Positions 41,595 through 51,243 of a stretch of 64,000 bases of DNA are shown in pieces; position 1 is the first letter of the stretch, and each line of letters starts with the position of its first letter. The DNA is taken from NCBI RefSeq assembly GCF_001542815.1, contig NZ_CP006992.1, positions 1,555,501 through 1,619,500 of the forward strand, given 5' to 3'. The position numbers were made by a program, and so were the translations under genes. The notes beneath the pieces are model-generated. The model saw only the letters and a program-made list of their open reading frames with translations, searched no databases and was not told the DNA's origin. Source of the DNA: Methylobacterium sp. AMS5 (GTDB lineage: Bacteria > Pseudomonadota > Alphaproteobacteria > Rhizobiales > Beijerinckiaceae).

Positions 41595-41921
41595 TCAGTC
41601 GCAGCGGTTGACCTGCTTGGCGGCGCGCAGGGATCGGAGTTCGCTGCGCAGATCGATCGAGACGATGTCGGCCCCGCAATCCTCGAAGGCGTCCTGCGCC
41701 TCGTGGTAGCGGTCGCCGATCTCGTCGAGGGTGTCGCAAACCCGGTCGTGATTGCCGAGCCGCGCTTCCTGACGGGCCTGATAGCGCAGGGCGCTGGCTT
41801 CCTGGATCTTGCGGCGGCCATCGAGGCAGCCGGGGGCCGCGAGCGCGGAGGAAACGAGAGAAACGCCGACGAGAGAGGCCGCAAGGCCGGCGAGAACGGT
41901 GTGTCGCATGAGGTGACGCAT
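41595..41921 (-). CDS. Exported small protein of unknown function
   Basis: This is a 108-residue protein. Its signal peptide ends ALA-AP, giving a mature part of about 80 residues. That part carries four cysteines (PGCLDG, RVCDTLD, EDCGAD, NRCD) and charged helices (ASALRYQARQEARLGNHD). The cysteines suggest two disulfides in a periplasmic helical protein. The start at 41921 or the in-frame ATG at 41909 are both plausible. The family is not recognised. Confidence 0.6.
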   Translation of the reverse strand: MRHLMRHTVLAGLAASLVGVSLVSSALAAPGCLDGRRKIQEASALRYQARQEARLGNHDRVCDTLDEIGDRYHEAQDAFEDCGADIVSIDLRSELRSLRAAKQVNRCD

Positions 41922-42169
41922 GGGGCAGACCGACATTGTTCGACTGAAGTCGTGAAAAGGTTGCGGAGCGTTCAACACGCGGCCGTCACAGTGTCTTCAC
42001 TGATCCTGCCGCTGCGTTGTCGTTCGTCTCGGCTTCTGAACGGTGACGCTAAGCCGATGGTTCCGAAACTGGCCTGCAGGATCTGCCAAGATTCTCTGCC
42101 AAGATTCTTGGAAGCGTCCTGGACGATTCTTGGTGGAACATTCGGCGCACTGGGATTTGGCCGATACCC

Positions 42170-42739
42170 CTATCCCCCGGGGGACTCCTTGCGAGCGAGA
42201 TCTGGCCCGGCGCGGTTTCGGCGCGCCGTGTCCGACACACGCCCCCGCCGAGAGACGAGAATCTGGTCGAGGGTGACCGGCGCTAAGCCCTGCGCATCGA
42301 CGCCGACATCGTATTGTCGCGGGATCGGCTTGAGCCGGCCGTGGGAATGGCCGTGCAGGTTGATCGCGCCTCGGCCGAGACCGTTCCAGGTCCGGAAGGC
42401 GTAGTGGCACAGCACGAGCCGGCGGCCGTCAACCTCGGTTTCCGCGTAATGCGCCACCGAGGTCCAGCCGGGGGCCGACAGGGTGGCGGGGCCGTCGTTG
42501 TTGCCGACGATGAGGTGCTTGTGGCCGTTGAGCGCACTGATCAGGTCCGCCACGCGCTCCGGCGGGGGGCCGAGGGCGAAGTCGCCCAGATGCCAGACGG
42601 TATCGTCCGACCCGACGACGGCGTTCCAGGCCTCGGCCAGGGCCGCGTCATGGGTCGGCAGATCCGCAAAGGGACGCCGGTCGATCCGCAGGATCCGGGG
42701 GTCGCCGAAATGCGTGTCGCTCGTGAAGAAGATGGTCAT
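42170..42739 (-). CDS. Metallophosphoesterase family protein
   Basis: This 189-residue calcineurin-like phosphoesterase has all the metal motifs: TSDTHFGD (D-x-H), HLGDFAL (GD), GNND (the family's GNHD with the His replaced by Asn), LCHYAFRTW and GHSHGR (GHSH). The small single-domain form resembles YfcE/YmaC-like phosphodiesterases. The substrate is unknown. The start at 42739 is the family-typical N-terminus; about 10 upstream codons are also open. Confidence 0.88.
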   Translation of the reverse strand: MTIFFTSDTHFGDPRILRIDRRPFADLPTHDAALAEAWNAVVGSDDTVWHLGDFALGPPPERVADLISALNGHKHLIVGNNDGPATLSAPGWTSVAHYAETEVDGRRLVLCHYAFRTWNGLGRGAINLHGHSHGRLKPIPRQYDVGVDAQGLAPVTLDQILVSRRGRVSDTARRNRAGPDLARKESPGG

Positions 42740-42797
42740 CCGCCGCGCCGTCCGGTGTGAGCGGGACAACGCGGCGGACGGGAGAACGATGCCGGCC

Positions 42798-43934
42798 TTA
42801 GCGGGCGGGGGCGATGCGCACCGGCGCCGTGAAGGCTATACTCGGAGCGCTTACTCCGGCCGGAGCAGGCGGCACACTACCTCGAACCGCTGCGAGCGCA
42901 GCTGCATCGACGGCCCCGATCCCACTGCTGCCAATGAGGGCCGCTCCGCTCACCGCGCCAGAGCGACTCACGGTGAAGCGCACAGTCGCAAGGCCGCCGC
43001 TTGTGCCATTCGCGGCTTCACGGTTGATCCGCCCGAGTATTGCCGAACGTATCGCCCCTTTCCAGGCGGCCATGGCGTTGGGATCGCTGGCCGCGGCGGC
43101 CGCGCCCGTCGCGCTCTGACGCGAGGTGGCGGCGGAGTTGCGCTGCGCATTGCCCGCCTGCGCCGCTTGAGCACGCCGGGCTGCATCGCGCTCGGCCTTC
43201 GCCTTGGCGGCCTTGATCCGCGCTTCCTTCTGCGCCTCCTCGCGCTTCTTCTCGAGGATCTCCTGGCGGCGTGCCTCGCGCTCGGCCTCGCGCTTCTTCT
43301 CCAGCGCAGCCTTGCGGCGCTCCTCGATCTTGGGATCGGGCTTGGGCGGCTCCGGCGCCTTCGCCACCACGGGCGGGGGCGGGGCCAGCGGTTCCGCCTC
43401 CTGCGCCTCGGAGGCGATGATCTGTTCCTCCGGCGGCGGGGGCAGCGTGTCGGGCGGAACTTCCGTGACGGCTTCCGGCGGCGGAGGGGGCGGCTGCACC
43501 TCCTCCGGCATCACCTCCGTCATCTCGGGGGGAGGCGGGGGCTTCACCTCGTCCGGGGTCTCGACCGGCTCAGCCGTCTCCGGCTCGCCCTCGGGCTTGG
43601 CCTCCTCGGGGATCTCTTCGACCCGCTGCGACTCGGCGGGTGCCTGAGTCTCGGCCTCCGCCATCTGCGGCGCGAGATCGATCGTGATCTCCTGGTCGCC
43701 CGGGGGCGCAGGCGGCGTCAGATGCAGATAGGTGATGCCGATCAGCCCCGCGGCGTGCAGGGCCAGGGCCAGGGCGAAGGCGGCCGCAAGCCGCCCCTGG
43801 CCGCCTCCCTCTGAAGGGCCCGAGGGTAACCCCTGCCCGGCATGAGCGGGCACGGGAGCCGGCATCGGGGCAGATATCGGGGCCTGCATCGGCGGCATGG
43901 GGGCGGCCTTCGGAGCTGGCTTGGGAGCGGCCAT
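42798..43934 (-). CDS. tonB: TonB family energy transducer
   Basis: This is a 378-residue protein. After a Pro/Ala/Met-rich N-terminus there is one transmembrane anchor (LAAAFALALALHAAGLIGITYL). A very long Pro/Glu-rich spacer and a Lys/Arg/Glu/Ala coiled-coil (KIEERRKAALEKKREAERE) follow. The C-terminal TonB domain contains GLATVRFTVSRSGAVSGAALIGSSG and VRGSVPPAPAGV. It transduces proton-motive energy to outer-membrane receptors such as the one at 13840. It starts 4 bp after exbD, in one operon with exbB-exbD. Confidence 0.9.
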   Translation of the reverse strand: MAAPKPAPKAAPMPPMQAPISAPMPAPVPAHAGQGLPSGPSEGGGQGRLAAAFALALALHAAGLIGITYLHLTPPAPPGDQEITIDLAPQMAEAETQAPAESQRVEEIPEEAKPEGEPETAEPVETPDEVKPPPPPEMTEVMPEEVQPPPPPPEAVTEVPPDTLPPPPEEQIIASEAQEAEPLAPPPPVVAKAPEPPKPDPKIEERRKAALEKKREAEREARRQEILEKKREEAQKEARIKAAKAKAERDAARRAQAAQAGNAQRNSAATSRQSATGAAAAASDPNAMAAWKGAIRSAILGRINREAANGTSGGLATVRFTVSRSGAVSGAALIGSSGIGAVDAAALAAVRGSVPPAPAGVSAPSIAFTAPVRIAPAR

Positions 43935-43938
43935 CGGC

Positions 43939-44400
43939 TTAACGGGGCGTCCCTGGGGCCGGCGCACCACCCGCCGATTGGGCAATCAGCGAGACCCTGG
44001 TGAAGCCCGCCTGACCGACGAGGCCCATCACTTCCATGATCCTGCCGTAGGGCACATCCCGGTCGCCGCGCACGAGCACGACCTGATCCGGGTTCTCCGC
44101 CTTGAGCTGCTTCAGACGCGGCAGGATCGTCTCCTGCGTGAAGCCGTCCTTGGCGATGAACGGATGACCGTCCTTGTCGATGGAGACTTCGAGCGGCTTC
44201 TGCGACTGCGCCACCTTGGCGGCGGTCGTCTTCGGCAGTTGCACCGGCACGCCCGTCGTCATCAGCGGCGCGGCCACCATGAAGATGATCAGCAGCACCA
44301 GCATCACGTCGACCATCGGCGTGACGTTGATCTCGGACATCGGCGTGGCGTCGAGGCCGTCCTCGTCGTCGCTCGCCGAACGCGCGGTTCCCATGGCCAT
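43939..44400 (-). CDS. exbD: Biopolymer transport protein ExbD
   Basis: This 153-residue ExbD/TolR family subunit has one N-terminal helix (INVTPMVDVMLVLLIIFMVAAPL) containing the proton-path Asp of MVDV, followed by a small periplasmic domain. It partners ExbB as the TonB-energising motor. It sits between exbB and tonB with short gaps. TolR is the alternative, but the absence of tolA, tolB and pal nearby and the presence of tonB favour ExbD. Confidence 0.9.
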   Translation of the reverse strand: MAMGTARSASDDEDGLDATPMSEINVTPMVDVMLVLLIIFMVAAPLMTTGVPVQLPKTTAAKVAQSQKPLEVSIDKDGHPFIAKDGFTQETILPRLKQLKAENPDQVVLVRGDRDVPYGRIMEVMGLVGQAGFTRVSLIAQSAGGAPAPGTPR

Positions 44401-44484
44401 GGCTTCGCCCTTCCGGGTGTCGGCGGCCGCCCGCCGAGATGAGGCGGGTGCCGCGAAGGTTTCAGGGGTCGGCGAAGAAGAGGA

Positions 44485-45186
<702 letters not shown>

Positions 45187-45257
45187 GTGTGACTCCTCGT
45201 GGCTCCAATAGGCGTCCGTCGCACCCGGTCGAACCGGTGGGACGGCCGTGGCCGGCC

Positions 45258-45740
45258 TCAGCGATCGAAGGCGGCCGATGTCTTGCTGGCGGGCTCGATC
45301 CGCTCCAGGCAGGTCTCGCGGGTGGCGTCGCCACCCTCGCAGGCGAGCACGTCGTTGAGCAGAAGGCGGCCGATTTTCGGGCAGGCGAGGCCGGCGAAGT
45401 CGAAAAGCCGCACCACGGTCTTCTTCTCTTGGACGGGCCCCAACTCGACGGCGAGGCGCTTCTGGGCGACGCCCTCCGTGTCGAAGGCGAACAGATCGAC
45501 CTTGAGCGACTTCAGCGCGGGCCCGCGGCTGTTGTCGACGAGCATGTAGGTGCGGCAGGCCTCGCCCGCGGGCTCGAGCCGGTTGAGTTCGATCTTCAGG
45601 GGAGGGGCGTCCGATTTGGCCGGCGGCGTCGCATCCTGTGCCATCGCGGCGGGGCTCGCGGCGATCAGCGCTGCGGCGAGGGCGGCACCCGCGAGGAGGC
45701 GTCCCCCGATCCCGCTGCGTTCCGGCCCTGCATCGCTCAT
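45258..45740 (-). CDS. Exported conserved protein upstream of exbB
   Basis: This 160-residue protein has a Sec signal peptide ending AAMAQ, after a basic n-region, and a periplasmic domain with three cysteines ([27 protein letters not shown]). I recall similar proteins preceding exbB in Rhizobiales, suggesting a role with the TonB system, but this is unproven. The ATG at 45740 is preferred because it begins the signal peptide. It is on the same strand as exbB, 71 bp upstream of its start. Confidence 0.65.
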   Translation of the reverse strand: MSDAGPERSGIGGRLLAGAALAAALIAASPAAMAQDATPPAKSDAPPLKIELNRLEPAGEACRTYMLVDNSRGPALKSLKVDLFAFDTEGVAQKRLAVELGPVQEKKTVVRLFDFAGLACPKIGRLLLNDVLACEGGDATRETCLERIEPASKTSAAFDR

Positions 45741-46310
45741 TCCCCAGCCTTCCTGAATCACGACGATCTCATCTCCCCAATCTCGCGCCGCACCGGAGAT
45801 CCGCAGCGGGCCGCTTGACCCGAAGGCGGTAAGGACTGCCGCTGTCCCCGCCGACCTTCGCCTCGCCATGGTTTCGACGGTGCCGAGGGGCGCCGTCGTC
45901 CGGGGCGGGACCACCGTGACGCGATCTCCACCGCAGGGCGATGTGCGGATACAGCAAAGGTAACGTCCGGCGCTTCCCGTGGCACCTTGTACGTTTCCGG
46001 GCGTGCCTATCCGACAAGCAGGGTATCGATCAAGGTTTGCAAAGAATTTCAGAGCAATTCCAAACTATTGGAGGAGGCAGGCACGCGGACTGAAATTTCT
46101 CATTTATCCCGACTTAATTGCCTATTTGTCCCGCTCCGCGCGTCCCTGTGCCTCGCCGCCTGCATGGCCGACCACCCTTGATCGGCATCCGCCCGCTTTC
46201 CATATCCCGTCTCAAGAGCGCTGCCGTGAGGCGGGCTCGAGACCGCGAGGTGCCGCCAAGGGCTCGACGCCGTTCGATCCCCCAGGGCCTTGCCGGAGGT
46301 TTGAGCGACG
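45741..46310. other. 570-bp divergent intergenic region with heat-shock promoter
   Basis: No gene is supported. The middle (about 46020-46130) is AT-richer than the surroundings. The RpoH-like promoter of hsp20 lies at 46177-46205. The other half must contain the promoter of the exbB operon on the minus strand. Confidence 0.5.
46177..46205 (+). promoter_or_regulatory. RpoH (sigma-32)-type promoter of hsp20
   Basis: CTTGAT (46177-46182) and CCATAT (46200-46205) are separated by 17 bases. They match the alphaproteobacterial RpoH elements CTTG and CCATNT. Transcription would begin near 46212, leaving a 5' leader of about 100 bases ahead of the small heat-shock gene. Confidence 0.65.
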
Positions 46311-46742
46311 ATGACGCGGCCGTCCCCGTTCGGGTACCCATTCCTGCTCGGCTTCGACGAGATCGAGCAGGCACTCGATCGTGTCTCGAAGGCCGCCAGC
46401 GACGGATATCCGCCCTACAACATCGAACGTGTCACCCGCAGCGAACGCGAGCCCGAACGCTTGCGTATCACGCTGGCGGTGGCCGGCTTTACGCAGGATC
46501 AGCTCGACGTCTCCTTGGAGGAGAATCAATTGGTCGTGCGGGGGCGGCAGGTCGACGACAAGTCCCGTCATTACCTGCACCGCGGCATCGCGGCGCGGCA
46601 GTTTCAGCGGGCCTTCCTCCTTGCCGACGGCATGGAGGTCTTGGGCGCGGAGCTGTCGAACGGGCTGCTGGCGATCGATCTCGCACGGCCGGAACCGGAG
46701 CGCATCGTGCGCAAGATCGCGATTGCCGCCAAGGATCCATGA
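46311..46742 (+). CDS. Hsp20 family small heat-shock protein
   Basis: This is a 143-residue IbpA-like chaperone. The alpha-crystallin domain spans about residues 37-130 (YNIERVTRSEREPERLRITLAVAGF, then ENQLVVRGRQ and YLHRGIAARQFQRAFLLADGMEV). A C-terminal I-x-I-type motif (KIAIA) serves oligomer assembly. It binds unfolding proteins in the cytoplasm. Upstream are an RpoH-like promoter and a long GC-rich leader; a DUF1150 gene, a usual partner, follows. Confidence 0.95.
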   Translation: MTRPSPFGYPFLLGFDEIEQALDRVSKAASDGYPPYNIERVTRSEREPERLRITLAVAGFTQDQLDVSLEENQLVVRGRQVDDKSRHYLHRGIAARQFQRAFLLADGMEVLGAELSNGLLAIDLARPEPERIVRKIAIAAKDP

Positions 46743-46928
46743 CAAGGATCCCTGACAAGGATCGGTGATCCCGACCCGCGCAGCCCACGGACGATGCGGG
46801 CGAACCGCGTCGATGCATCGCAGGCCGCGTCGCCCGTCTCTCGGGCCTCCACCCCATCCCGGATTTGTCGCTGCCGATGTGCGGGACCATATCCGGCTCA
46901 ACGCTCTGCCTCGAAAGGAGGGCATTCC

Positions 46929-47213
46929 ATGACCAACGTCACCACGACCGACCTCACCATCGACACGACCGCTACCCCCGCCATCGATCCGGCGGAGTTC
47001 GCCGCACTCGGCGAGGGGCACATCGCCTATGTCCGCCCGATCCGTTCGGACGAGGTGCGCAGCCTGTTCCCGCAGGCCCCCGAGATGAGCCCCGGGCTCG
47101 ACCTGTTCGCCCTGCTCTCGGCGAGCGGCGCACCGATCCTGCTCACGGATTCCCGCGAGGTCGCCGTGGCGAACGCCATGGCCCACCAGCTCTACCCGGT
47201 GAGCCTGCACTAG
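46929..47213 (+). CDS. DUF1150 family protein
   Basis: This is a 94-residue acidic protein. The core segment LGEGHIAYVRPIRSDEVRSLFPQAP, then LFALLSASGAPILLTDSREVAVANA, matches the DUF1150 family, which in alphaproteobacteria is typically encoded next to hsp20. Its function is unknown. It is probably co-expressed with the heat-shock gene, about 190 bp upstream. A good GGAGG precedes the ATG at 46929. Confidence 0.88.
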   Translation: MTNVTTTDLTIDTTATPAIDPAEFAALGEGHIAYVRPIRSDEVRSLFPQAPEMSPGLDLFALLSASGAPILLTDSREVAVANAMAHQLYPVSLH

Positions 47214-47260
47214 AGCGCTTTCCGGCGAAGTGGACGCCGGTTCGGCGAAAGAAAGCGCGG
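47213..47260. repeat. Intergenic palindromic repeat after DUF1150
   Basis: GCGCTTTC...GAAAGCGC outer arms enclose an inner CCGGCG / CGCCGG hairpin, directly after the stop codon. Strings of this AGAGCGCTTTCCGGCGAAGTGG type are, from memory, common in Methylobacterium intergenic regions. This is a different family from the CCGAAAG REP. Confidence 0.6.
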
Positions 47261-47348
47261 CAAAGCAAGAGGATAGAGGCGTGATCCGACCCAACGCGGT
47301 CGGGCGCGGCTCTAAAGCCGCTTCCCCGCCGCTCGGCGGGGGCACATC

Positions 47349-48134
47349 TCAGGCCATCGCCGCGACCGTGCGCACGAGGAGGTCGATATCCTCGGGCCGC
47401 GACAGGCGGTGGTCGCCGTCCTTGATCAGCGTCAGCCTGGTCCCCTGCGCGGGCAGGCGCTCCAGAATCCGCAGGGCATGCGGATAGGGTACGTCCGGAT
47501 CGGCCATGCCCTGAAGGATGTGCACCGGACAGCCCGGTTCCAGGCTTGCGTCCAGCAGCAGATGGCGCCGCCCGTCCTCGATCAGCGCCATACGGATCGG
47601 ATCGGGCTTCGGGGCATAGGGCGTCTCACGATACCACACGCCGTCGCGCTCAAGGGTCTGCCGGACCTCGGGCGGGAAGGCGTCCCACATCAGCGCCTCG
47701 GTGAAGTCGAGGGCGGGCGCGATCAGCACCATCCCGCCGAGATCCGCCCCGCGCCGCGCCCGCTCGCGGGCGACGAGGCAGGCGATCCAGCCGCCCATGG
47801 AGGAGCCGACGAGGATCGGCCGCTCGCTGGCGTCGCGGTCGATGACGGCGCAGGCGTCGGCGAGCCAGTCGGAGATGGTGCCGTCCTCGAAGCGCCCCTC
47901 CGACTCGCCGTGCCCGGAATAGTCGAACCGCACCATGCGCCGGGCGTTCTCGGCCGCCCAGGCGTCGAGGGCGGCGGCCTTCGTCGCGCGCATGTCGGAG
48001 CGGAAGCCGCCGAGCCAGACCACGGGCGGCCCCTTGCCCTCCCGGACCCGTACCGCCAGCCGGCGCGGGGAGGAGCCTTCGATATCGAGCGTCACGAGGG
48101 GCAATTCGCCCGGCGAAGTCTCCGGATCGCTCAC
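47349..48134 (-). CDS. Alpha/beta hydrolase family protein
   Basis: This is a 261-residue serine hydrolase with the nucleophile elbow GSSMGGW, an oxyanion region (VVWLGGFRSDM), an acid in a DPDVPY segment and the catalytic His in DGDHRLS. It resembles cytosolic carboxylesterase/thioesterase-like hydrolases (palmitoyl-thioesterase ABHD10-like); the substrate is unknown. The GTG at 48134 after AGGA is preferred. A TTG at 48209 would add 25 residues. It is divergent from the glycosyltransferase gene. Confidence 0.82.
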   Translation of the reverse strand: MSDPETSPGELPLVTLDIEGSSPRRLAVRVREGKGPPVVWLGGFRSDMRATKAAALDAWAAENARRMVRFDYSGHGESEGRFEDGTISDWLADACAVIDRDASERPILVGSSMGGWIACLVARERARRGADLGGMVLIAPALDFTEALMWDAFPPEVRQTLERDGVWYRETPYAPKPDPIRMALIEDGRRHLLLDASLEPGCPVHILQGMADPDVPYPHALRILERLPAQGTRLTLIKDGDHRLSRPEDIDLLVRTVAAMA

Positions 48135-48260
48135 TGGCGCGGAAATCCTGTGATTCTGAAACAACTCGGCGACGCTTCGTTTACCGAACCGTAAAGCCGC
48201 GGGGGACAATCCTTACCTCATGACCCAATTCCAAGCGACCGTCCCGGCACGGGTGACGCG

Positions 48261-49490
48261 ATGAACGGAGGCAGCCTGTCCGGCGGCCCGGTGCAGTTGT
48301 CCGAGACTTCGCCGCTGGCGGGCGTCACGGTGCTGCAGATCATCCCGGCCCTGGAGGCGGGGGGGGCCGAGCGCACCACCGTCGACGTCGCGGCAGCCCT
48401 CGCCGAGGCCGGCGCGCGGCCGCTGGTGGCCACGGAAGGCGGGCGGCTCGTCGGCGAGTTGCAGGCCAAGGGCGGGATCTGGGTGCCGTTCCCGGCCAAC
48501 ACCAAGAACCCGGTCGCCATGGCGCTCAACGTCGAGCGCCTCGCCCGGCTCTGCCGCCGCGAGAACGTGCAGATCCTGCACGCCCGCTCCCGCGCCCCGG
48601 CCTGGGTCGCGCTCGGTGCCGCGCGCCGGCTGAAGCTGCCCTTCGTGACGACCTATCACGGCAGCTATTCGGGCCGGACCAGCGTCAAGGTCCTGTACAA
48701 TTCGGTGATGGCGCGGGGCGACGTCGTGATCGCCAACTCGCACTACACCGCCGATCTGATCCGCCGGACCCATCCCGACCAGGCCGGGGGGCGGATCAGC
48801 GTGATCCACCGCGGCACGGATCTGGCGGCCTTCACACCCTCGGCGGTCGCGGCGGCACGGGTCGAGAGCCTGCGCCGGGCTTGGAACGTGGCACCGCACG
48901 AGCGGGTCGTGCTGCTCGCGGCCCGGCTCACGGCCTGGAAAGGCCAGCGCGTGCTGATCGAGGCCGCCGCCCGCCTGCGCGATCTCGGCCTCACCGATTT
49001 CGCCGTCGTGCTCGCGGGCGATCCGCAGGGACGCACGGCCTATGAGCGTGAGCTCGACGCGCTGATCGAGACGCGCGGCCTGTCGGGCATCGTGCGCCGG
49101 GTCGGCCATTGCACCGACATGCCGGCGGCCTTCCGCGCGGCTTCCGTCGTCGCGGTCCCCTCGGTGGAGCCGGAAGCGTTCGGCCGCTCGGCGGTCGAGG
49201 CGCAGGCGCTCGGCATCCCCGTCGTGGTCTCCGATCTCGGCGCCGTGCCCGAGACCGTGCTGGCCCCCCCCGATGTCGAGCCCGGCCAGCGCACCGGCTG
49301 GCGGGTGCCGCCCGGCGATGCCGCGGCTCTGGCCGAGGCGCTGAAGGACGCGCTCTCGCTCGGCGCCAGCGCCCGCGACGGCCTCGCGCGCCGGGCGCAG
49401 GCCCATGTCGAGGCGAATTTCTCGCTCGACCGCATGATCGACGGCACCCTGAACGTCTACGCCGACCTTCTGAACCGAGCGAAAACGTGA
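48261..49490 (+). CDS. Glycosyltransferase family 4 protein
   Basis: This 409-residue GT-B glycosyltransferase carries the donor-loop segment LQIIPALEAGGAERTTVDVA at the N-terminus. The C-terminal nucleotide-sugar domain contains RLTAWKGQRVLIEA and the E-x7-E motif in EPEAFGRSAVEAQALG. It is likely to act in cell-surface polysaccharide or lipopolysaccharide synthesis. It is a stand-alone gene upstream of infC, and no export genes are next to it. Confidence 0.92.
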   Translation: MNGGSLSGGPVQLSETSPLAGVTVLQIIPALEAGGAERTTVDVAAALAEAGARPLVATEGGRLVGELQAKGGIWVPFPANTKNPVAMALNVERLARLCRRENVQILHARSRAPAWVALGAARRLKLPFVTTYHGSYSGRTSVKVLYNSVMARGDVVIANSHYTADLIRRTHPDQAGGRISVIHRGTDLAAFTPSAVAAARVESLRRAWNVAPHERVVLLAARLTAWKGQRVLIEAAARLRDLGLTDFAVVLAGDPQGRTAYERELDALIETRGLSGIVRRVGHCTDMPAAFRAASVVAVPSVEPEAFGRSAVEAQALGIPVVVSDLGAVPETVLAPPDVEPGQRTGWRVPPGDAAALAEALKDALSLGASARDGLARRAQAHVEANFSLDRMIDGTLNVYADLLNRAKT

Positions 49491-49645
49491 CAGGGTGAAC
49501 CGAAATCAGTCCCGCGAGTTGACTCGGCAAGAAGATTTGCCAAGTTAGTGCCGTCCGGCAGCGCCGGATCAATCGGTGGCCGGGGCTCGCCAGACGCGGT
49601 GGCTCTCAGGCTGCCGTTTTGTCGTTGATACAGGAGAACTGAGCC

Positions 49646-50188
49646 ATTCGCAGACCAATGAGAGCCATGCCGGCCCCGCAGAAGGACGGGCCGCGCGCAA
49701 ACCGGGACATACGCGGCGTCCGCGACGTCCAGCTCATCGACCAGGATGGGCAGAACCGGGGTGTCGTGCCCTTCTTCGACGCGCTGGCCATGGCTGAGGA
49801 GGTCGGCCTCGACCTCGTCGAAATCGCGCCGAATTCGGTCCCTCCCGTCTGCAAGTTCCTCGATTACGGGCGCTTCCGCTTCAACGAACAGAAGAAGCAG
49901 AACGAGGCCCGCAAGAGGCAGAAGACGGTCGAGGTGAAGGAGATCAAGCTCCGCCCCGGCATCGACAAGCACGATTACGAAGTGAAGATGAAGGCCGTGC
50001 AGCGGTTCTTCGAGGAAGGCGACAAGGTCAAGGTCACCCTCCGCTTCCGCGGCCGCGAGATCGCTCACCAGGATATCGGCCTCCGGCTCTTGGAGCGCGT
50101 GAAGCAGGAGACGCAGGAGATCGCCAAGGTCGAGAGCGAGCCGATGCTCGAAGGCCGCCAGATGATCATGATCCTGGCGCCGCGCTAA
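49646..50188 (+). CDS. infC: Translation initiation factor IF-3
   Basis: This 180-residue IF-3 keeps ribosomal subunits apart and checks start-codon pairing. The N-domain ([24 protein letters not shown]) and C-domain ([20 protein letters not shown]) are complete. The best start is ATT at 49646, giving [23 protein letters not shown] lies 8 bases upstream, whereas the ATG at 49658 would be 20 bases away. An AUU start is the classic device by which IF-3 represses its own translation. An intrinsic terminator follows; rpmI-rplT are not adjacent. Confidence 0.95.
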   Translation: MRRPMRAMPAPQKDGPRANRDIRGVRDVQLIDQDGQNRGVVPFFDALAMAEEVGLDLVEIAPNSVPPVCKFLDYGRFRFNEQKKQNEARKRQKTVEVKEIKLRPGIDKHDYEVKMKAVQRFFEEGDKVKVTLRFRGREIAHQDIGLRLLERVKQETQEIAKVESEPMLEGRQMIMILAPR

Positions 50189-50238
50189 CCGCCTCGGCCC
50201 CGGCCGCTCCGCAGCCCCGCGGAAAATGGCTCGTCAGC

Positions 50239-50280
50239 AAATGCGCTGCTCCCGCGCGGGGGCGGCGCATTTTTCGTTTT
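50239..50280 (+). terminator. Rho-independent terminator of infC
   Basis: AAATGCGCTGCTCCC pairs along 15 bp (with G-U pairs) with GGGGGCGGCGCATTT around a GCGC loop, and a T-rich tract follows. It lies about 50 bp after the stop and ends the infC transcript before rpmI. Confidence 0.85.
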
Positions 50281-50390
50281 GCATCGGAAGGGGATGAGGG
50301 TTCCCGGCGGAGGAGCGACCGGAGGAGGCTCCGGAATGCAGCCGGCGGCCCCGGAAGATGGGGCCGCCGGCCACGCGCAAGGAGACCTGA

Positions 50391-50408
50391 CAGGCCGCTG
50401 AGGAAGTC
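50391..50408 (+). repeat. Inverted-repeat end, left
   Basis: CAGGCCGCTGAGGAAGTC matches the reverse complement of 52696-52713 (CAGGCTGCTGCAGAAGTC) at 15 of 18 positions. Such CAGGCTGCTG...AGTC strings resemble transposon ends. Confidence 0.6.
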
Positions 50409-50545
50409 TGACGCGGTCGAACGATCATCGCCATCTCGGTCGAACTTCGCGCCGAGCGTGAGGCGTGCTGACGGGATGAAGCGTCGGTTGCTGCACTGCC
50501 CGGCATCGACAATCGGCTTCCAGAGAATGGTTCACTCCGCCCCGA

Positions 50546-50563
50546 GACTCTTGCAGCAGCCTG
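50546..50563 (-). repeat. Internal copy of the inverted-repeat end
   Basis: GACTCTTGCAGCAGCCTG, inverted relative to 50391, could define a short MITE-like unit of about 170 bp (50391-50563) within the larger segment. Confidence 0.55.
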
Positions 50564-50715
50564 CTAGAGAACAAAATCGACCCTTGGCGGATCTGAACCC
50601 ATGTGATTGTCGGCTTTGATTAAAGGTGCCACGAGACGTGTATCGCTGGCACGATACATAGGGCGCCAGTGACCGGAAGATGCGTGTGCTCCCGCCCCGA
50701 ACAGCGGAGAGCGGC

Positions 50716-50991
50716 ATGCCGCGCTACTTCTTCGACATCCACGACGGGCTATTGCTCTCCCGCGATGCAATAGGATTGGAATGCAATGGCCGCGAGGGCA
50801 TTCGCTTCGAGGCAATGCGCGCACTGCCCTCGATCGCCCGTGACGAAATCCACAAGGACGGCGATCGGCAAGCCTTCTCGGTCCTCGTCCGCGGCGAGGA
50901 CGACATCACCGTCTACTCGGCTACGCTGACATTCGCAGGCTTATGGATCGGCGATGTTCCGATACCGGAGCCCGAAGAGCCACTGCCCTAA
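50716..50991 (+). CDS. DUF6894-family small protein (second copy)
   Basis: This 91-residue protein opens with MPRYFFDIHDG, the same signature as the gene at 1512, and ends in an acidic Pro/Glu stretch (VPIPEPEEPLP). The ATG at 50716 fits the family start. It lies inside the inverted-repeat-bounded segment that separates infC from rpmI. No function is known. Confidence 0.78.
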   Translation: MPRYFFDIHDGLLLSRDAIGLECNGREGIRFEAMRALPSIARDEIHKDGDRQAFSVLVRGEDDITVYSATLTFAGLWIGDVPIPEPEEPLP

Positions 50992-51243
50992 AAGCGCCTG
51001 CAACCTGCCCCGAGCCGACGTTGCCGGACGACCGACTGACGGCTGCTTTGGAGAGCGCCGACAGTGCTCCCGGCGGCTGGGTTGGGTCGCAGACGGTAAA
51101 GTCCGCTTCCGGGCTGGCTGCCTGGATAGGCGGCGGCCCTTAGCATACATTTTGGGACACATTCTGCGATGCCCCCTTAGCCGATCCTGTCGGAGAGACC
51201 ACAGGCCGCCTTCCGGCTGCAACGGGCGTCGGGAGCGATGCGC

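Larger units (their letters stand above)
50189..50715. other. Intergenic region downstream of infC
   Basis: This stretch holds the infC terminator (50239-50280) and the left end of an inverted-repeat-bounded segment (50391 onward), including an internal repeat copy at 50546-50563. No gene is recognised. Confidence 0.6.

Noticed and set aside
43440..43660. Pro/Glu-rich repetitive stretch considered as a tandem repeat region
   Set aside because: It is the periplasm-spanning linker of TonB; such low complexity is expected for that protein.
49658..49660. ATG at 49658 as the infC start
   Set aside because: It is 20 bases from the only good ribosome site, whereas the in-frame ATT at 49646 is ideally spaced and gives a longer, family-like N-terminus.
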